A stretch of DNA of 64,000 bases from Candidatus Zixiibacteriota bacterium (GCA_036480375.1 JAZGGI010000029.1:1-64000); one strand, 5' to 3'; shown: positions 34,650 to 44,777, counted from the stretch's first letter. Notes: generated by a model not told the origin, from the sequence alone. A program made the numbers and translations.

Positions 34650-35758
34650 TACTTTCCGGCTACCTCTTTACACAAATCAAGGAATTTATCAGCCGCCTTA
34701 TCCCAATTAAACTGCTCCGCCCAACTCAAACCGCCCTGCTCCAGTTTCTCTCTCACATTTTCATCGGTGAGAAGCATAATGATTTTGTCAGATAACTCTG
34801 AAATATTTCCATACTCATATAATAATCCACTGACATCGTGCTTGACCGAATCACATAGTCCGGGAGTATTGGCCGCAATAACCGTTGTACCGCAACTATT
34901 GGCCTCAATATTTGTCAGTCCCCATCCTTCTTTCAGAGACGGATATACCATAATATGAGAGCGGCACAGATTTTCGACCTTTTTCTCCTCGGAAACAAAT
35001 CCGGGAAAATCCACCGCATCCGATATTTTTAGCTCCTGAACCTGTTTTCTGAGAGTATCGAGATAATCTCCGATTCCGATCACGGATAATTTTGCGTTGG
35101 GTATTTTGCTTTTTACGATTGTAAAGGCGGAAATGAGATGTTGAACCGATTTATATTTTTTAATTCGACCCAAATATAGGACCGACGGATATTCAAATTT
35201 ATGAAATCCCTTGCCATTGTTATATAGCTCTCGATCTATGCCGCAATGAATCACGGAAATATTTTTTTCAGGAATTCCTCGAGTTATCATATCTCCTGCG
35301 GTTGATTCGGATATGACACAAAATTGCTTATTACGATAGATTCGTGTAAGAGGCTTTTCCGCGAGATATATATAGCTCCCCAAAATAAAATTAATTTCCT
35401 GAAATACCGCCGTAGAAAAAAGATGCGGGATAATAATTATCGTTGGCAAATTAAGGTATAGAGGGGTGTAGAAGGGAATCTTATTGATATCTTCAAGAAA
35501 TAAATCATAATTCTCCGACTTAACAAGCCTTCTGAGATGAAAAGGAGCCACTAGATTAAAGTTATATCGGTTGCCCGTCCGAATAATTCTTACACCTTCA
35601 ACTAATTCTTCAGATAATCCTCCTATGTAATTAGAACACAATAGAGTTACGGAATGGCCAGAGGACGCGATCCTACGAAGCAATTCCTCCAAATGAACTT
35701 CAGCTCCCCCCGACATGGGGTTTTTCAAGTCTTGCCAATTTAGCGCTAAAATATTCAC
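34649..35758 (-). CDS. Glycosyltransferase family 4 protein
   Basis: A 369-residue GT-B enzyme. The N-terminal domain begins NILALNWQDLKNPMSGGAEV, and the C-terminal GT1 domain includes VLYLGRIKKYKSVQHLISAF and the nucleotide-sugar site HIMVYPSLKEGWGLTNIEAN with the EX7E glutamates (about 278-286). It probably transfers a sugar onto a lipid or surface glycan. It starts with GTG three bases after the stop of the DUF2723 gene and is followed by the flippase-like gene, forming a three-gene operon. Confidence 0.9.
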   Translation of the reverse strand: MNILALNWQDLKNPMSGGAEVHLEELLRRIASSGHSVTLLCSNYIGGLSEELVEGVRIIRTGNRYNFNLVAPFHLRRLVKSENYDLFLEDINKIPFYTPLYLNLPTIIIIPHLFSTAVFQEINFILGSYIYLAEKPLTRIYRNKQFCVISESTAGDMITRGIPEKNISVIHCGIDRELYNNGKGFHKFEYPSVLYLGRIKKYKSVQHLISAFTIVKSKIPNAKLSVIGIGDYLDTLRKQVQELKISDAVDFPGFVSEEKKVENLCRSHIMVYPSLKEGWGLTNIEANSCGTTVIAANTPGLCDSVKHDVSGLLYEYGNISELSDKIIMLLTDENVREKLEQGGLSWAEQFNWDKAADKFLDLCKEVAGK

Positions 35759-35761
35759 GAA

Positions 35762-38236
35762 TCAATTTCCCCGAGAATCTGTGTCATTTTGGCTTGCGGG
35801 CAAAGTTCTCATCGTTTCTATTATCTTTGGCGCGTCTGGATCATCAGGATTATTCTTCAGCCAGTTTGCAATTACAGCTCTCATCCGATTCCATTCCTGG
35901 TCCTCAAACAACCATTTTGAGTAAAGCCGAAATCCATTATAAAAATGGGGAAAGGTATCAAGCGTAGCGCTCATTACTTCTTTAGCTTTTTGTCGATTTC
36001 CTATTTTATCATAAGTCATAGCACAGGTATAATACATCTCTATGGCACGTTCGCGAGGGATGAAATTAACAATCGAGTCGACTAAATGCTCCTGCCCCGA
36101 TTCAATATAAAGCTGGGCCAGGTAGTTGTAAGCGCCGACATTATAGGGAACGATCTTTGTACTAAATGCAGCCAGCTCTATCGCTTCCTCAAACTGTCCC
36201 AACATACGCAAAGAATCAGCCATTAGTGTTAATCCGGTCGTGTAATTGCCGGTTAAAGCCTTGGTTCGTTCATCCTTATAGATATTATCATCGGCAATTG
36301 AACGAAATTTGAATTTACTAAAATACAGATCTTTGGCCTTTTCCATATCGATTTGACCCGGTCTATCTCCCGACTCAAGACGATGAACCATACCCTGCAT
36401 GACTAACCTATCGTCAATCTTCTGACCTCGATATTGCCGCATACTTGGCGGAATAGATATTGAATAATGAATCGGTCTTTGCCAGCGGTTTACAGCCAGG
36501 ATTTCATCATGAACCTGATCCTGAATGCGGTACCTTACCTGGCCCTCCAGTAAACGATGCCGCAGATTCGAGATTTGAGAATCTGTCCATCTGATCGGAA
36601 TCTTTTTTGTATTTCGAATTTGTCTGATATACCAGTCCATATTCGCCAGAGAAAGGTTTACGACTGTCACGTCGGTTCTGATCTTATAAACATTCTGCAG
36701 ACACCACACCGGAAAAGTATCATTGTCTCCGCCGATGAATAAAATTGAATTAACATCGCACGAAATTAGGTTATTGTAGGCAAAATCATAGGGAATATAA
36801 TTGCCCGAACGATCCGACACATGATAATTGGCGACAACCGGTACAGCGCCAAGAAAGACCAATAGAGACAGAACAAACATTGTCGTACGGCGTAGAATTT
36901 TTGACTTAAATAAAATTGACTCACGCGCCATTTCCATTAAGGCGGCTATTCCCAATCCAATTGCAATTCCAAAAAGGATAAATCCGGGAGTGAAAAAATA
37001 ATCGCGGTCGCGGACTTCAAGGTTTCCGTCACCGGTTAACGGATCGATTCTGGTACCGTCAGCAAAATTCATATACCAAACCAAAAATACGGTTCCAAGT
37101 AAAATCAATAAAAAGAAGGGAATTCCGATTTTTGAACGCCTGCGCATCAACTCCCAAATTCCCAACAATCCCAAAACGAACACAAACGCAAATGAACGGC
37201 CGTTTATTCCATATTGATTTGAAAAGAAACCCCAGAATCCCATCCGAGGATAAACTCCGAATTGATTTTTAAGCTCCGCCCGTCTCATCATAGCCCGCTC
37301 AATCATTGATTCACGCCCGTATTGACGGCGTTCGAGAAAATTCTTGAAAGCCGCAAAGGAATATGATGGATCATTCTGATTAATAGCCGGCTTTTGAGCA
37401 GAACGAATCGGAGTATATATTTGCACCGAATATCCTATAATGGCGGCTAATATCAGCGCCAGAGAAAATTTCCAGATGTATTTGCGTGTAATTATCACAC
37501 CAAGAATAGCCGCCAGCAGCCATATTCCGGTTGACCATAAAAACAGATCTATATTATGGGCGATCAGAACAAGACAGAATCCTGTAACATAAAAAAAGAT
37601 TTCTCTTCGCAATCTCGGAGAATATAAAATAACGGTTATAAAAACCGCCGGCATTATTAAGAACGTCGTCAGATGAATACCGATTGACAAAAACGCCAGG
37701 AAATTAATTAATAGTAGATATTTGACTGAGGTTGGTTTTTCCCTTTCTTCAATCCAGCGAAGTAACAACCAAATTATGATAATCATTAAAAGCATCGCTG
37801 GTGAATACACTTCGGTTTCGACGGAATTATTCCATTGGGTTTGTGAAAACCCGAACATCATACTCCCAACAACTGCCCCAACATAAGCCGTAAATCTCCT
37901 CCAGCCGTCAATTTGACCCGGCTTCCACCACATGATTATTAATCTGCGCGTCACCAAATAAGCAAACATAACCGCAAAGGCTCCGCTTACGGCCGAAAAC
38001 ATATTCACTCGAGCCGAAATATCTTCATGAAGCGGTAAGATGCTGAATATGCGACCGAGAAGAACCCAGAGGGGATTTCCGGGAGGATGAGGTATTCCCA
38101 GGATATGGGCACAGGTAATAAATTCACCGCAATCCCAGAAAGATAGGGTTGGAGCCTTAGTCATATTATATATTATCAGAGAAATTATGAATAGCGCGCC
38201 GGCAAGAGATTTATGCAGATAATTATCTTTTATCAT
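35762..38236 (-). CDS. DUF2723-family membrane protein with C-terminal TPR-like region
   Basis: About 824 residues. The N-terminal half has 10 or more membrane helices and the family signature: SFWDCGEFITCAHILGIPHP around residues 30-50. That aspartate-containing loop is like the active site of GT-C glycosyltransferases. The soluble C-terminal part (about 480-820) ends with TPR-like helices. DUF2723 proteins are typical of FCB bacteria and are predicted polyprenol-sugar-dependent glycosyltransferases. The ATG at 38236 is used; an in-frame TTG at 38263 would add nine residues, and neither has ideal ribosome-site spacing. It heads the operon with the GT4 and flippase-like genes. Confidence 0.88.
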   Translation of the reverse strand: MIKDNYLHKSLAGALFIISLIIYNMTKAPTLSFWDCGEFITCAHILGIPHPPGNPLWVLLGRIFSILPLHEDISARVNMFSAVSGAFAVMFAYLVTRRLIIMWWKPGQIDGWRRFTAYVGAVVGSMMFGFSQTQWNNSVETEVYSPAMLLMIIIIWLLLRWIEEREKPTSVKYLLLINFLAFLSIGIHLTTFLIMPAVFITVILYSPRLRREIFFYVTGFCLVLIAHNIDLFLWSTGIWLLAAILGVIITRKYIWKFSLALILAAIIGYSVQIYTPIRSAQKPAINQNDPSYSFAAFKNFLERRQYGRESMIERAMMRRAELKNQFGVYPRMGFWGFFSNQYGINGRSFAFVFVLGLLGIWELMRRRSKIGIPFFLLILLGTVFLVWYMNFADGTRIDPLTGDGNLEVRDRDYFFTPGFILFGIAIGLGIAALMEMARESILFKSKILRRTTMFVLSLLVFLGAVPVVANYHVSDRSGNYIPYDFAYNNLISCDVNSILFIGGDNDTFPVWCLQNVYKIRTDVTVVNLSLANMDWYIRQIRNTKKIPIRWTDSQISNLRHRLLEGQVRYRIQDQVHDEILAVNRWQRPIHYSISIPPSMRQYRGQKIDDRLVMQGMVHRLESGDRPGQIDMEKAKDLYFSKFKFRSIADDNIYKDERTKALTGNYTTGLTLMADSLRMLGQFEEAIELAAFSTKIVPYNVGAYNYLAQLYIESGQEHLVDSIVNFIPRERAIEMYYTCAMTYDKIGNRQKAKEVMSATLDTFPHFYNGFRLYSKWLFEDQEWNRMRAVIANWLKNNPDDPDAPKIIETMRTLPASQNDTDSRGN

Positions 38237-38338
38237 CAAAATTGACTGTTCTCTCCAATTCAAAATTACCCATAAACGTTTAGTTTATTATACTTTGAAG
38301 GCAATAAATATAACACAAAAATTCTCTATGTCCAGCCA

Positions 38339-38372
38339 TAAAAAAAGCGGGCTTTCGTAATACCACCCGCTT
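38339..38372 (-). terminator. Intrinsic terminator of the rib-nusB operon
   Basis: On the minus strand AAGCGGG and CCCGCTT form a seven-bp stem around a 14-base loop, followed by seven T. It lies 36 bases after the nusB stop. Confidence 0.75.
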
Positions 38373-38407
38373 ATGCTCCTTACTAACAATTGCTTAGGAT
38401 TTTTAGA

Positions 38408-38815
38408 TCACTGTTTTATTTCAGTTAAGGCCGCGTCCAGAATCCCATTGACAAAAGAACTGGAATCAGAAGTGCTATACTTTTTGGCCAAATCAACGGC
38501 TTCATTAATAGCAACTTTTTCCGGTATATCGGGCATGAAATGAAGCTCGCATAATCCCATCCGCAAAATTATGCGATCGATTACGGCAATCCTGTCCAGT
38601 TTCCAATTCTCGGCCAGTCGCTCGATTTCCTTGTCGAGGGAATTCAGATTTTTTATAGTCTCCCCGACATAAAAGTGAATAAACGAAATCTGCCCCGCAG
38701 GAATTGAGCTTTCCTTTTGGACTTCCTCGATTATCTCATTTACGTCACGGTTAAAAATTTCGTACGCATACAATACCTTGAGAACAAATTCCCGCGCTTG
38801 TCGTCTTTTCGTCAT
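38408..38815 (-). CDS. nusB: Transcription antitermination factor NusB
   Basis: A 135-residue all-alpha RNA-binding protein of normal length. It begins [20 protein letters not shown] and contains the conserved [21 protein letters not shown] and [17 protein letters not shown] segments with FVNGILD near the end. With NusE it binds boxA RNA and supports rRNA antitermination. It overlaps ribH by four bases; ribH-nusB adjacency is a common arrangement in bacteria. It is the last gene before the operon terminator. Confidence 0.95.
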   Translation of the reverse strand: MTKRRQAREFVLKVLYAYEIFNRDVNEIIEEVQKESSIPAGQISFIHFYVGETIKNLNSLDKEIERLAENWKLDRIAVIDRIILRMGLCELHFMPDIPEKVAINEAVDLAKKYSTSDSSSFVNGILDAALTEIKQ

Positions 38816-39288
38816 GCTTTATCAATCTGCCTGTAAAGATCAACCATTTCAATTGCCGATAGAGCCGCATCCCAACCCTTATTGCCAGCCTTTGTACCGG
38901 CCCGTTCTATCGCCTGATCAAGAGTATCAGCCATAACGATACCGAAAATTACCGGCAATTTCGTCTGCAATGCAATGTTCGCGATTCCTTTTGACGCCTC
39001 GGCCGCTATATAATCAAAATGCGGAGTATCGCCCCTGATGAGAGCGCCCAAACACAAAACAGCATCATACTTTTTGGCTAAGGCCGCTTTCTGCGCGGCG
39101 TACGGAATTTCAAATGACCCCGGTACCCAAATAACGCTTATATCTTTTTCGGCGACTCCATGACGAGACAGACAATCCAGAGCGCCTTCCAGAAGTTTTG
39201 AAGTCAACAGTTCGTTGAAGCGGCTAACTACGATGGCATGCTTTTGCCCCTTACCGCTTAATTGCCCAATATATGTTTTTGCCGGCAT
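38812..39288 (-). CDS. ribH: 6,7-dimethyl-8-ribityllumazine synthase
   Basis: A 158-residue protein with the family motifs [43 protein letters not shown] and [17 protein letters not shown]. The last step before riboflavin synthase: condenses 5-amino-6-ribitylaminouracil with dihydroxybutanone phosphate. The ATG at 39288 follows AAGGAGGATAAA, an ideal ribosome site; a longer frame reaching 39366 adds 26 unrelated residues and is rejected. It overlaps nusB by four bases. Confidence 0.95.
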   Translation of the reverse strand: MPAKTYIGQLSGKGQKHAIVVSRFNELLTSKLLEGALDCLSRHGVAEKDISVIWVPGSFEIPYAAQKAALAKKYDAVLCLGALIRGDTPHFDYIAAEASKGIANIALQTKLPVIFGIVMADTLDQAIERAGTKAGNKGWDAALSAIEMVDLYRQIDKA

Positions 39289-39298
39289 TTTATCCTCC

Positions 39299-40504
39299 TT
39301 ACAATAATGATAATAAGTGTCCCAGCTTATCGCGTTTCGTTTCCAAATAAAATTTATTGTGCTCATTCGGCTTGCAAAGAACCGGAACCCGGTCGGTTAT
39401 TTCGAGACCGTGCCCCTGCAACCCAATCAGCTTACGGGGGTTATTGGTTATAATGCGAATGGTCGAAAGTCCCATATCTTTTAGAATCTGAGCTCCGATT
39501 CCATAATCCCTCAGGTCGGCCTTAAAGCCAAGCTCCTCGTTTGCCTGAACGGTATCGCGACCTTTTTCCTGAAGAACATACGCCTTAAGCTTATTTACCA
39601 ATCCAATACCCCTCCCCTCCTGGCGCATGTACAGAAGGACACCCATTCCTTCTTTTTCAATCATCTGCATAGCAAAAGCCAATTGATCGCCGCAGTCGCA
39701 CCGGGAAGAACCGAAAACATCGCCCGTCAAACATTGCGAATGCACCCTTACCAAAACGTCTTTTTTGCCCGCCACATCGCCTTTGGCAAGGGCCAAATGA
39801 TGATGATCATCAATCTCACTCCTATAGAGATGCAGTCGAAACTCTCCCCAGCAGGTCGGCAGTTTGGCCTCAAGCACATTAGTTATGAGTTTTTCATTAT
39901 GTCTTCGATATTCAATTAAATCCTGCACAGTAGTAATCTTTAGATCAAATTCGTCGGCCATTTTCAACAAACGCGGAACCCGAGCCATATTTCCGTCATC
40001 GTCGATGATTTCGCACAAGACACCCGCCGGAGCGAATCCGGCCAGACGAGCCAAATCCACTGAGGCTTCAGTGTGTCCCGCCCGAGCCAGAACGCCGCCG
40101 TCCAAAGCCTGCAATGGAAATATATGACCGGGTCTGCCAAAATCTTCCGGTTTGGCATCCTTATTAACCAACGTCTTAATAGTCGTCGCCCGGTCATAGG
40201 CGGATATTCCAGTAGTCGTGCCGTTAACGGCATCAACCGAGACGGTAAATCGAGTGCCATGTAATGCGGTATTACGCTGCACCATCGCCTCAAGGTCAAG
40301 CTGCCCCAGCCTCTCGCGCGTCAGGGGCGCGCAAATGAGGCCGCGCCCATGCTTACTGATAAAATTAATGGCTTCTGGTGTGGCCATCTCGGCTGCCATG
40401 ATAAAATCGCCTTCGTTTTCACGATTTTCATCATCAACAACGATGACCATTTTACCGGATTTTATATCTTCAATCGCTTCTTCGACTGTACAAAATTTTG
40501 CCAT
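39299..40504 (-). CDS. ribBA: Bifunctional DHBP synthase / GTP cyclohydrolase II
   Basis: A 401-residue fusion of normal size. The RibB part (about 1-200) contains [16 protein letters not shown] and [13 protein letters not shown]; the RibA part (about 205-401) has the zinc cysteines in [18 protein letters not shown] and the RQEGRGIGL motif. It supplies both precursors of riboflavin: dihydroxybutanone phosphate from ribulose 5-phosphate, and the pyrimidine from GTP. It sits 14 bases after ribE and 10 bases before ribH. Confidence 0.96.
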   Translation of the reverse strand: MAKFCTVEEAIEDIKSGKMVIVVDDENRENEGDFIMAAEMATPEAINFISKHGRGLICAPLTRERLGQLDLEAMVQRNTALHGTRFTVSVDAVNGTTTGISAYDRATTIKTLVNKDAKPEDFGRPGHIFPLQALDGGVLARAGHTEASVDLARLAGFAPAGVLCEIIDDDGNMARVPRLLKMADEFDLKITTVQDLIEYRRHNEKLITNVLEAKLPTCWGEFRLHLYRSEIDDHHHLALAKGDVAGKKDVLVRVHSQCLTGDVFGSSRCDCGDQLAFAMQMIEKEGMGVLLYMRQEGRGIGLVNKLKAYVLQEKGRDTVQANEELGFKADLRDYGIGAQILKDMGLSTIRIITNNPRKLIGLQGHGLEITDRVPVLCKPNEHNKFYLETKRDKLGHLLSLL

Positions 40505-40518
40505 GTTGCACCTCTATT

Positions 40519-41157
40519 CTAATAACCCATTTTTCGCATAGACTCAACCGACAATTTCTCGGAATTAGATATCCTGTCTAAATGACGCAGGATATACTTG
40601 CCGATTAAATCAAATTCGATATTTAGTTCATCCCCGATTCTATTGTTAAATAAAGTCGTACGCTTTTGCGTTTCCGGGATAAGATTTACCAAAAAACTTT
40701 TCTTATCCAAGCGTGTCACGGTCAGGCTGACACCATCAAGGCATATTGATCCCTTATCGATTACATAGGGCGCATACTTATCGGCGAGCTCAACGGTAAT
40801 CTGCCGGCTTTCGCCCACCTTTGAAATATCAATAATTCTCAGGGTACAATCAATATGGCCCGAGACAAAATGACCGCCCAATCTTCCGTCGGAGCGGAGA
40901 GCCTGTTCAAGATTCACGCGGTCGCTCACTCCGAGGTTTTTTATTGTCGTTAGTTTAATTGTCTCCTGCGAGGCTTCAACCGTAAAGGAATTCTTATCAA
41001 ACGCTGTCACAGTCAAACATGGCCCGGAAACAGCCATCGATTCGCCGATTTCAATATTTTCAAATAATGGCTCAGGCGAAATGGTTATCACCCGATAATT
41101 CCCGCGCGAGGAAATATTTTTTATGATGCCTGCGCTTTCAATTAATCCTGTAAACAT
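40519..41157 (-). CDS. ribE: Riboflavin synthase alpha subunit
   Basis: A 212-residue protein with two lumazine-binding barrels. The N-terminal MFTGLIESAG and the two repeats beginning around residues 1 and 97 (LGGHFVSGHIDC in repeat two) are diagnostic. It dismutates two molecules of ribityllumazine to riboflavin. It starts one base after the ribD stop codon. In some genomes the gene is called ribC. Confidence 0.95.
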   Translation of the reverse strand: MFTGLIESAGIIKNISSRGNYRVITISPEPLFENIEIGESMAVSGPCLTVTAFDKNSFTVEASQETIKLTTIKNLGVSDRVNLEQALRSDGRLGGHFVSGHIDCTLRIIDISKVGESRQITVELADKYAPYVIDKGSICLDGVSLTVTRLDKKSFLVNLIPETQKRTTLFNNRIGDELNIEFDLIGKYILRHLDRISNSEKLSVESMRKMGY

Positions 41158-41158
41158 A

Positions 41159-42244
41159 TTACCACACCGGATAACCGCTGAAAAGGATATCCGTTCCCAT
41201 TTTCCTGAAAGAACTGTCTTTGAATTTTATGCTGCCGGAAATTTCTTTTATTCCGAGAGCGCCGATTGATTCAATTCCTTCGCCAATCAAAATAGGCGAA
41301 CAACTGAGATAAAACTTATTCACGAGCCGCTTATTAAATAACTCTGTCGCTATCTGCGACCCGCCTTCAAATAAAATAGACATCAATCCTGCTTTTCCTG
41401 CTTTATTTAACAAGCCTTTAATATCCAAGCCGCTTTTTAATTTGCGGATTGACCAGGTGGTCACATGTGAAAAATCGATCGTTTTTAGGATATTCGCGGG
41501 GGCCGCTACCACCGTTTTGTTATCATTATTATTGATAAACAGATTAAGATTTGCGGGAAGCTGACCTGAAACAGTCAGGATTATCCGGTAAGGGTTTTTT
41601 CCCCTGACGTGCCTCACCGTTAGCGAGGGATTATCGGCTCTTACCGTTCCCGAGCCCACCGCTACAGCGTCATAACGAGCTCTTAATTGATGCGCGAAAG
41701 TCCGTACCTTAATGCCTGATATCCATTGTGATTCGCCTGTTGCGGTCGCAATTCTTCCATCCAAAGTCTGAGCCATTTTTAATACAACAAAGGGTCGTCC
41801 GGTTTTATGAAAGTGGAAATATTCTTCATTGAGTTTGTAGGCTTCTTCTCGGCAAACATCAGAAATGACTTCTATCCCGTGCTCCTGCAGATATTCTCTT
41901 CCCCCTCCATTGACTTTGCAATTGGGATCTTTGACAGCGTAAATGACTCGTTTAATGCCGGCTTTTACTATGGCTTGCGTACAGGGACCGGTTCGACCGG
42001 TATGACAGCAGGGTTCGAGACTAACAGCGATTGACGCGCCTCTGGCTTTTTCTCCGGCTTTTTCAATCGCCACAATTTCGGCGTGCGCCAGGCCTGCTTT
42101 CTTATGGTATCCTTTTGAGATAATGCCGTCATCATTAAAGAGTACCGCTCCGACGGCAGGATTTGGGGAGGTATAACCCTGCGCCCATCGGGCCAACCGA
42201 ATTGCCCGGCGCATCATGTCCCTATATAACCTGTCATCGGCCAT
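41159..42244 (-). CDS. ribD: Bifunctional pyrimidine deaminase / reductase RibD
   Basis: A 361-residue protein with an N-terminal deaminase (about 1-145; zinc motif HAEIVAIEKAG and EPCCHTGRTGPC) and a C-terminal RibD reductase domain (about 148-361; KMAQTLDGRIAT, FEGGSQIATEL). It catalyses the second and third steps from the GTP product. It is the first gene of the rib operon. The ATG lies directly after the T-run of the riboswitch terminator, and its only plausible ribosome site (GGGG) lies inside that hairpin. Confidence 0.95.
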   Translation of the reverse strand: MADDRLYRDMMRRAIRLARWAQGYTSPNPAVGAVLFNDDGIISKGYHKKAGLAHAEIVAIEKAGEKARGASIAVSLEPCCHTGRTGPCTQAIVKAGIKRVIYAVKDPNCKVNGGGREYLQEHGIEVISDVCREEAYKLNEEYFHFHKTGRPFVVLKMAQTLDGRIATATGESQWISGIKVRTFAHQLRARYDAVAVGSGTVRADNPSLTVRHVRGKNPYRIILTVSGQLPANLNLFINNNDNKTVVAAPANILKTIDFSHVTTWSIRKLKSGLDIKGLLNKAGKAGLMSILFEGGSQIATELFNKRLVNKFYLSCSPILIGEGIESIGALGIKEISGSIKFKDSSFRKMGTDILFSGYPVW

Positions 42245-42270
42245 AAAAAAATCCCCATCATATCGGGGAT
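42245..42270 (-). terminator. Riboswitch-linked terminator just before ribD
   Basis: On the minus strand ATCCCCG and TGGGGAT (with mostly paired ends; loop ATATGA) are followed by seven T that run directly into the ribD ATG. It lies about 60 bases after the FMN aptamer, as expected for an attenuator. The second arm contains the GGGG that would serve as ribosome site, so the same hairpin may block translation too. Confidence 0.75.
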
Positions 42271-42331
42271 AGGGAGCGTCTGATATATACCCTTAATTTC
42301 TAAAACAGCTATATATTAAGCCGTTTAGTAT

Positions 42332-42454
42332 TATCTTCTCCCATCCGGACTATACCGTCGGCGCCGGAATTTCACCGGCTCAGCAGACTTCTTTTGAACT
42401 CCGCTCACGGGCTGTCACCGCCGGTCGAGGAATTTCGCCTCACCCCGAAGATAT
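42332..42454 (-). ncRNA. FMN riboswitch (RFN element)
   Basis: The minus strand shows the conserved RFN core: TCTTCGGGGTGAGGCGAAAT at the 5' side, GGCGGTGACAGCCCG, AGTCTGCTGAGCCGGTGAAA, and the 3' block GGTATAGTCCGGATGGGAGA. All five helices of the family can be drawn. It lies between a sigma-70 promoter and ribD, so flavin mononucleotide should turn the rib operon off. Confidence 0.95.
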
Positions 42455-42462
42455 TTGCATGG

Positions 42463-42490
42463 AATATATACGATCTTTGAATTTTGTCAA
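42463..42490 (-). promoter_or_regulatory. Sigma-70-type promoter of the riboflavin operon
   Basis: On the minus strand TTGACA (42485-42490) and TATATT (42463-42468) are separated by 16 bases. The predicted start falls within a few bases of the riboswitch 5' end. Confidence 0.65.
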
Positions 42491-42511
42491 TAGAATAAAA
42501 AGAGATAAATT

Positions 42512-42548
42512 TTATCGGATAATATGGGCTTTCCACATTCTCCGATAA
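42512..42548 (-). terminator. Probable terminator of the GAF sensor gene
   Basis: TTATCGGA and TCCGATAA form an eight-bp stem with an inner ATGTGG/CCCATAT pairing around AAAG. The T-rich tail on the minus strand is imperfect (AATTTATCTCTTTTT). It lies 30 bases after the stop codon at 42578. Confidence 0.4.
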
Positions 42549-42577
42549 GTAGCGAATATAACAATATTGAATAATTT

Positions 42578-44686
42578 TTATCCGATGACCTGCTCCGGTT
42601 CGATTTCCTCACTATCATGAACAAAAGAAGAAACAGCGTCCCAATCGGTCAATTCTTTCAATCGATCGGCTGATTTCATAATCATAATCTGATACCGAAT
42701 TGCTTTTTCGTCTTCAGTATCGGTATGGTTTTGCAGCAGTTCAACGGCACCCATAATCGACGTAATCGGACTTTTTATTTTTGTTAGAAATTCTCGGTTA
42801 GCCGATGCATAGCTTTCCTCGAAAACCGGTTCCATAATAGAATGTTTAGGCCCCGATTCCAGTTTATTGATTTTCAACGCGGTTGAGCACTTGGCGGCGA
42901 CATCGCGCACAATCAACATATCGCCGGTATTGAATGACCGCCGATTCCAATTACGCACTTCACCGATGGATATGATACCCCGCACCTTGTTATTAAGAGT
43001 TATCGGTACCAGCATCGCCGATTTAATATTCGGCATTAGAGTTTGAGTAGATTCCTGGGGTTGCATTCGTGATTCGGCATCTTCCTGATTTATCATCATC
43101 GGTTTTTCGGCATCTATAGCCATCTTGTGCCACGGTAAAAGACTTAAAGGAATGATTGATTTATCATTCAATGAAATTCCAGTTTCTCTGACGGTTCGAT
43201 GGGCATGGCTAATTAAGGTCTTTTTATCCTCATCCACCAAAGAAATTCTAGCCATGGTACATTTCATTCGCTTGGTTAATAATTCGCAGGCATTTTCAAA
43301 AAACTCATCGATATCGACTTCGCCCTGTAATTTTCTTTCCATCAATTGCAAACGTACCACCTGGTCATCCAGCGTTTCCAGTTTCCGGCTGAGCCGCTCA
43401 CGCTGTAATACGGGAGATATCAAATCCGTCAGATTCATAACCTGATTCAGATGCATTTGTTTGAAATAACCGGGATGAGAATTACCCAGGACCATAACGG
43501 CCAGGACTTTATTTCCTGATTTTATCGGGCATGCCAATTTCGATTCCATGCGGGAAGAAATAAATAATCCATCGTCGCCCGCCAACTTCATTTCCGGAGT
43601 AACCTGGGGAGATAGAATCGGAGCACAATTTTTGAATATTGCTTCTATCTCAGTACCCTTAGTCGATAAACTGACGCCCTTTTCCAAAAGCATACGACCA
43701 CTCGCACCAATTGTATAGCGCATCATATTTTCACCCGAATTATCAAGATCGGCCAGCGACATATATTCGACACCCAGGTTTTTCTTTAAGGTCCTATAAA
43801 AGGGATGCATCAATTGTTGAGCCGATGAAACTTGATTGCATAGCGAGGCGATTTCCTGATTAGTTTTTTGATGTTTTCTCATAATCTTGACGCCGGTAGT
43901 TTTAATCAGATTGGCCGTAAAAGTTCCGGTCACTTCACTAATCGAAGAAAGGAAATCCATAAAATCATCGTCAATCTTAGGCTTGTCGCCCATCCAGCAC
44001 AAAATGGCGCCGTATATCTGTCCCTGATTATGAATAGGTATTAAAATGCTCGGTTCACGGCCATGACTAAATACCGGATGATTTCCGACATTTATAATAA
44101 CCCGCGATTTATAAAGCGTATTTTTTAATTCGGTCTGAGACAAAGTAATCTCACGAAACACTTCCGGTTTTCTCGATTCAAAGCCACAGGCGCTTGCAAG
44201 GTATAAAGTTTCGTTACGATTGGAGTACTTAAAGGCGGCGCATTTGGGTATTTCAAGATAGACCGATAAGAAGCTTGTAATTTGATCCATTGCCGTATCA
44301 AAATCAAGTTTCTTAGTCAAAATCTGATTGATCATTTTGAGACAATAATATCGTTTTTGATATTTGGACCTGGGGGTTTTTGATCGCGTCCATGACGGCA
44401 ACCATGTTCCCACTCCGGTAAGAAGAGTAATTAGTCCGATAACTATTAAGGCCGCTTCTATCATTTGCCTAATCAAGGGATCATTCATAAAGGGTAATCC
44501 GCTCATCAAGCCTTGATTTCCCAGTAGCTGAATAATTGAAAATCCGGTAAGAAAAGATAATCCCATAACTATTTTTGAAAATGCCCCGGGGGTAGCCTTG
44601 AATGCTCCTCCGCCCGCACGAACTATCGCCCAAAATACAATTACAAACGTCGCGAAATAGAGCATATCATAATACAATTGTGGCAT
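42578..44686 (-). CDS. Membrane GAF-domain sensor with degenerate histidine-kinase segment
   Basis: About 702 residues. Three membrane segments lie near 7-25, 37-55 and 75-95. Three GAF-like domains follow (about 125-265, 290-440 and 460-615). At the C terminus, REFLTKIKSPITSIMGAVEL (about 637-656) resembles the HisKA dimerisation helix, but the phosphorylated histidine and its SHELRTP context are gone, and no ATPase domain follows. It probably signals through protein contact, or is a relic of a kinase. The ATG at 44686 lies five bases after GGTGGAGG; a GTG at 44698 would overlap this site. It is divergent from the sigma-54-driven lipoprotein gene. Confidence 0.78.
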   Translation of the reverse strand: MPQLYYDMLYFATFVIVFWAIVRAGGGAFKATPGAFSKIVMGLSFLTGFSIIQLLGNQGLMSGLPFMNDPLIRQMIEAALIVIGLITLLTGVGTWLPSWTRSKTPRSKYQKRYYCLKMINQILTKKLDFDTAMDQITSFLSVYLEIPKCAAFKYSNRNETLYLASACGFESRKPEVFREITLSQTELKNTLYKSRVIINVGNHPVFSHGREPSILIPIHNQGQIYGAILCWMGDKPKIDDDFMDFLSSISEVTGTFTANLIKTTGVKIMRKHQKTNQEIASLCNQVSSAQQLMHPFYRTLKKNLGVEYMSLADLDNSGENMMRYTIGASGRMLLEKGVSLSTKGTEIEAIFKNCAPILSPQVTPEMKLAGDDGLFISSRMESKLACPIKSGNKVLAVMVLGNSHPGYFKQMHLNQVMNLTDLISPVLQRERLSRKLETLDDQVVRLQLMERKLQGEVDIDEFFENACELLTKRMKCTMARISLVDEDKKTLISHAHRTVRETGISLNDKSIIPLSLLPWHKMAIDAEKPMMINQEDAESRMQPQESTQTLMPNIKSAMLVPITLNNKVRGIISIGEVRNWNRRSFNTGDMLIVRDVAAKCSTALKINKLESGPKHSIMEPVFEESYASANREFLTKIKSPITSIMGAVELLQNHTDTEDEKAIRYQIMIMKSADRLKELTDWDAVSSFVHDSEEIEPEQVIG

Positions 44687-44777
44687 TGCCGCCTCCACCT
44701 TTTTAAGCCTTTGTCTCCTTTTCTATTATCGGCAACTCGCATTTTTATTTAAGCCATGGGGCTTTGTATCCACAATC

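Noticed and set aside
39289-39366. Longer start for ribH
   Set aside because: The ATG at 39288 has an ideal ribosome site, and the extension is not like any lumazine synthase.
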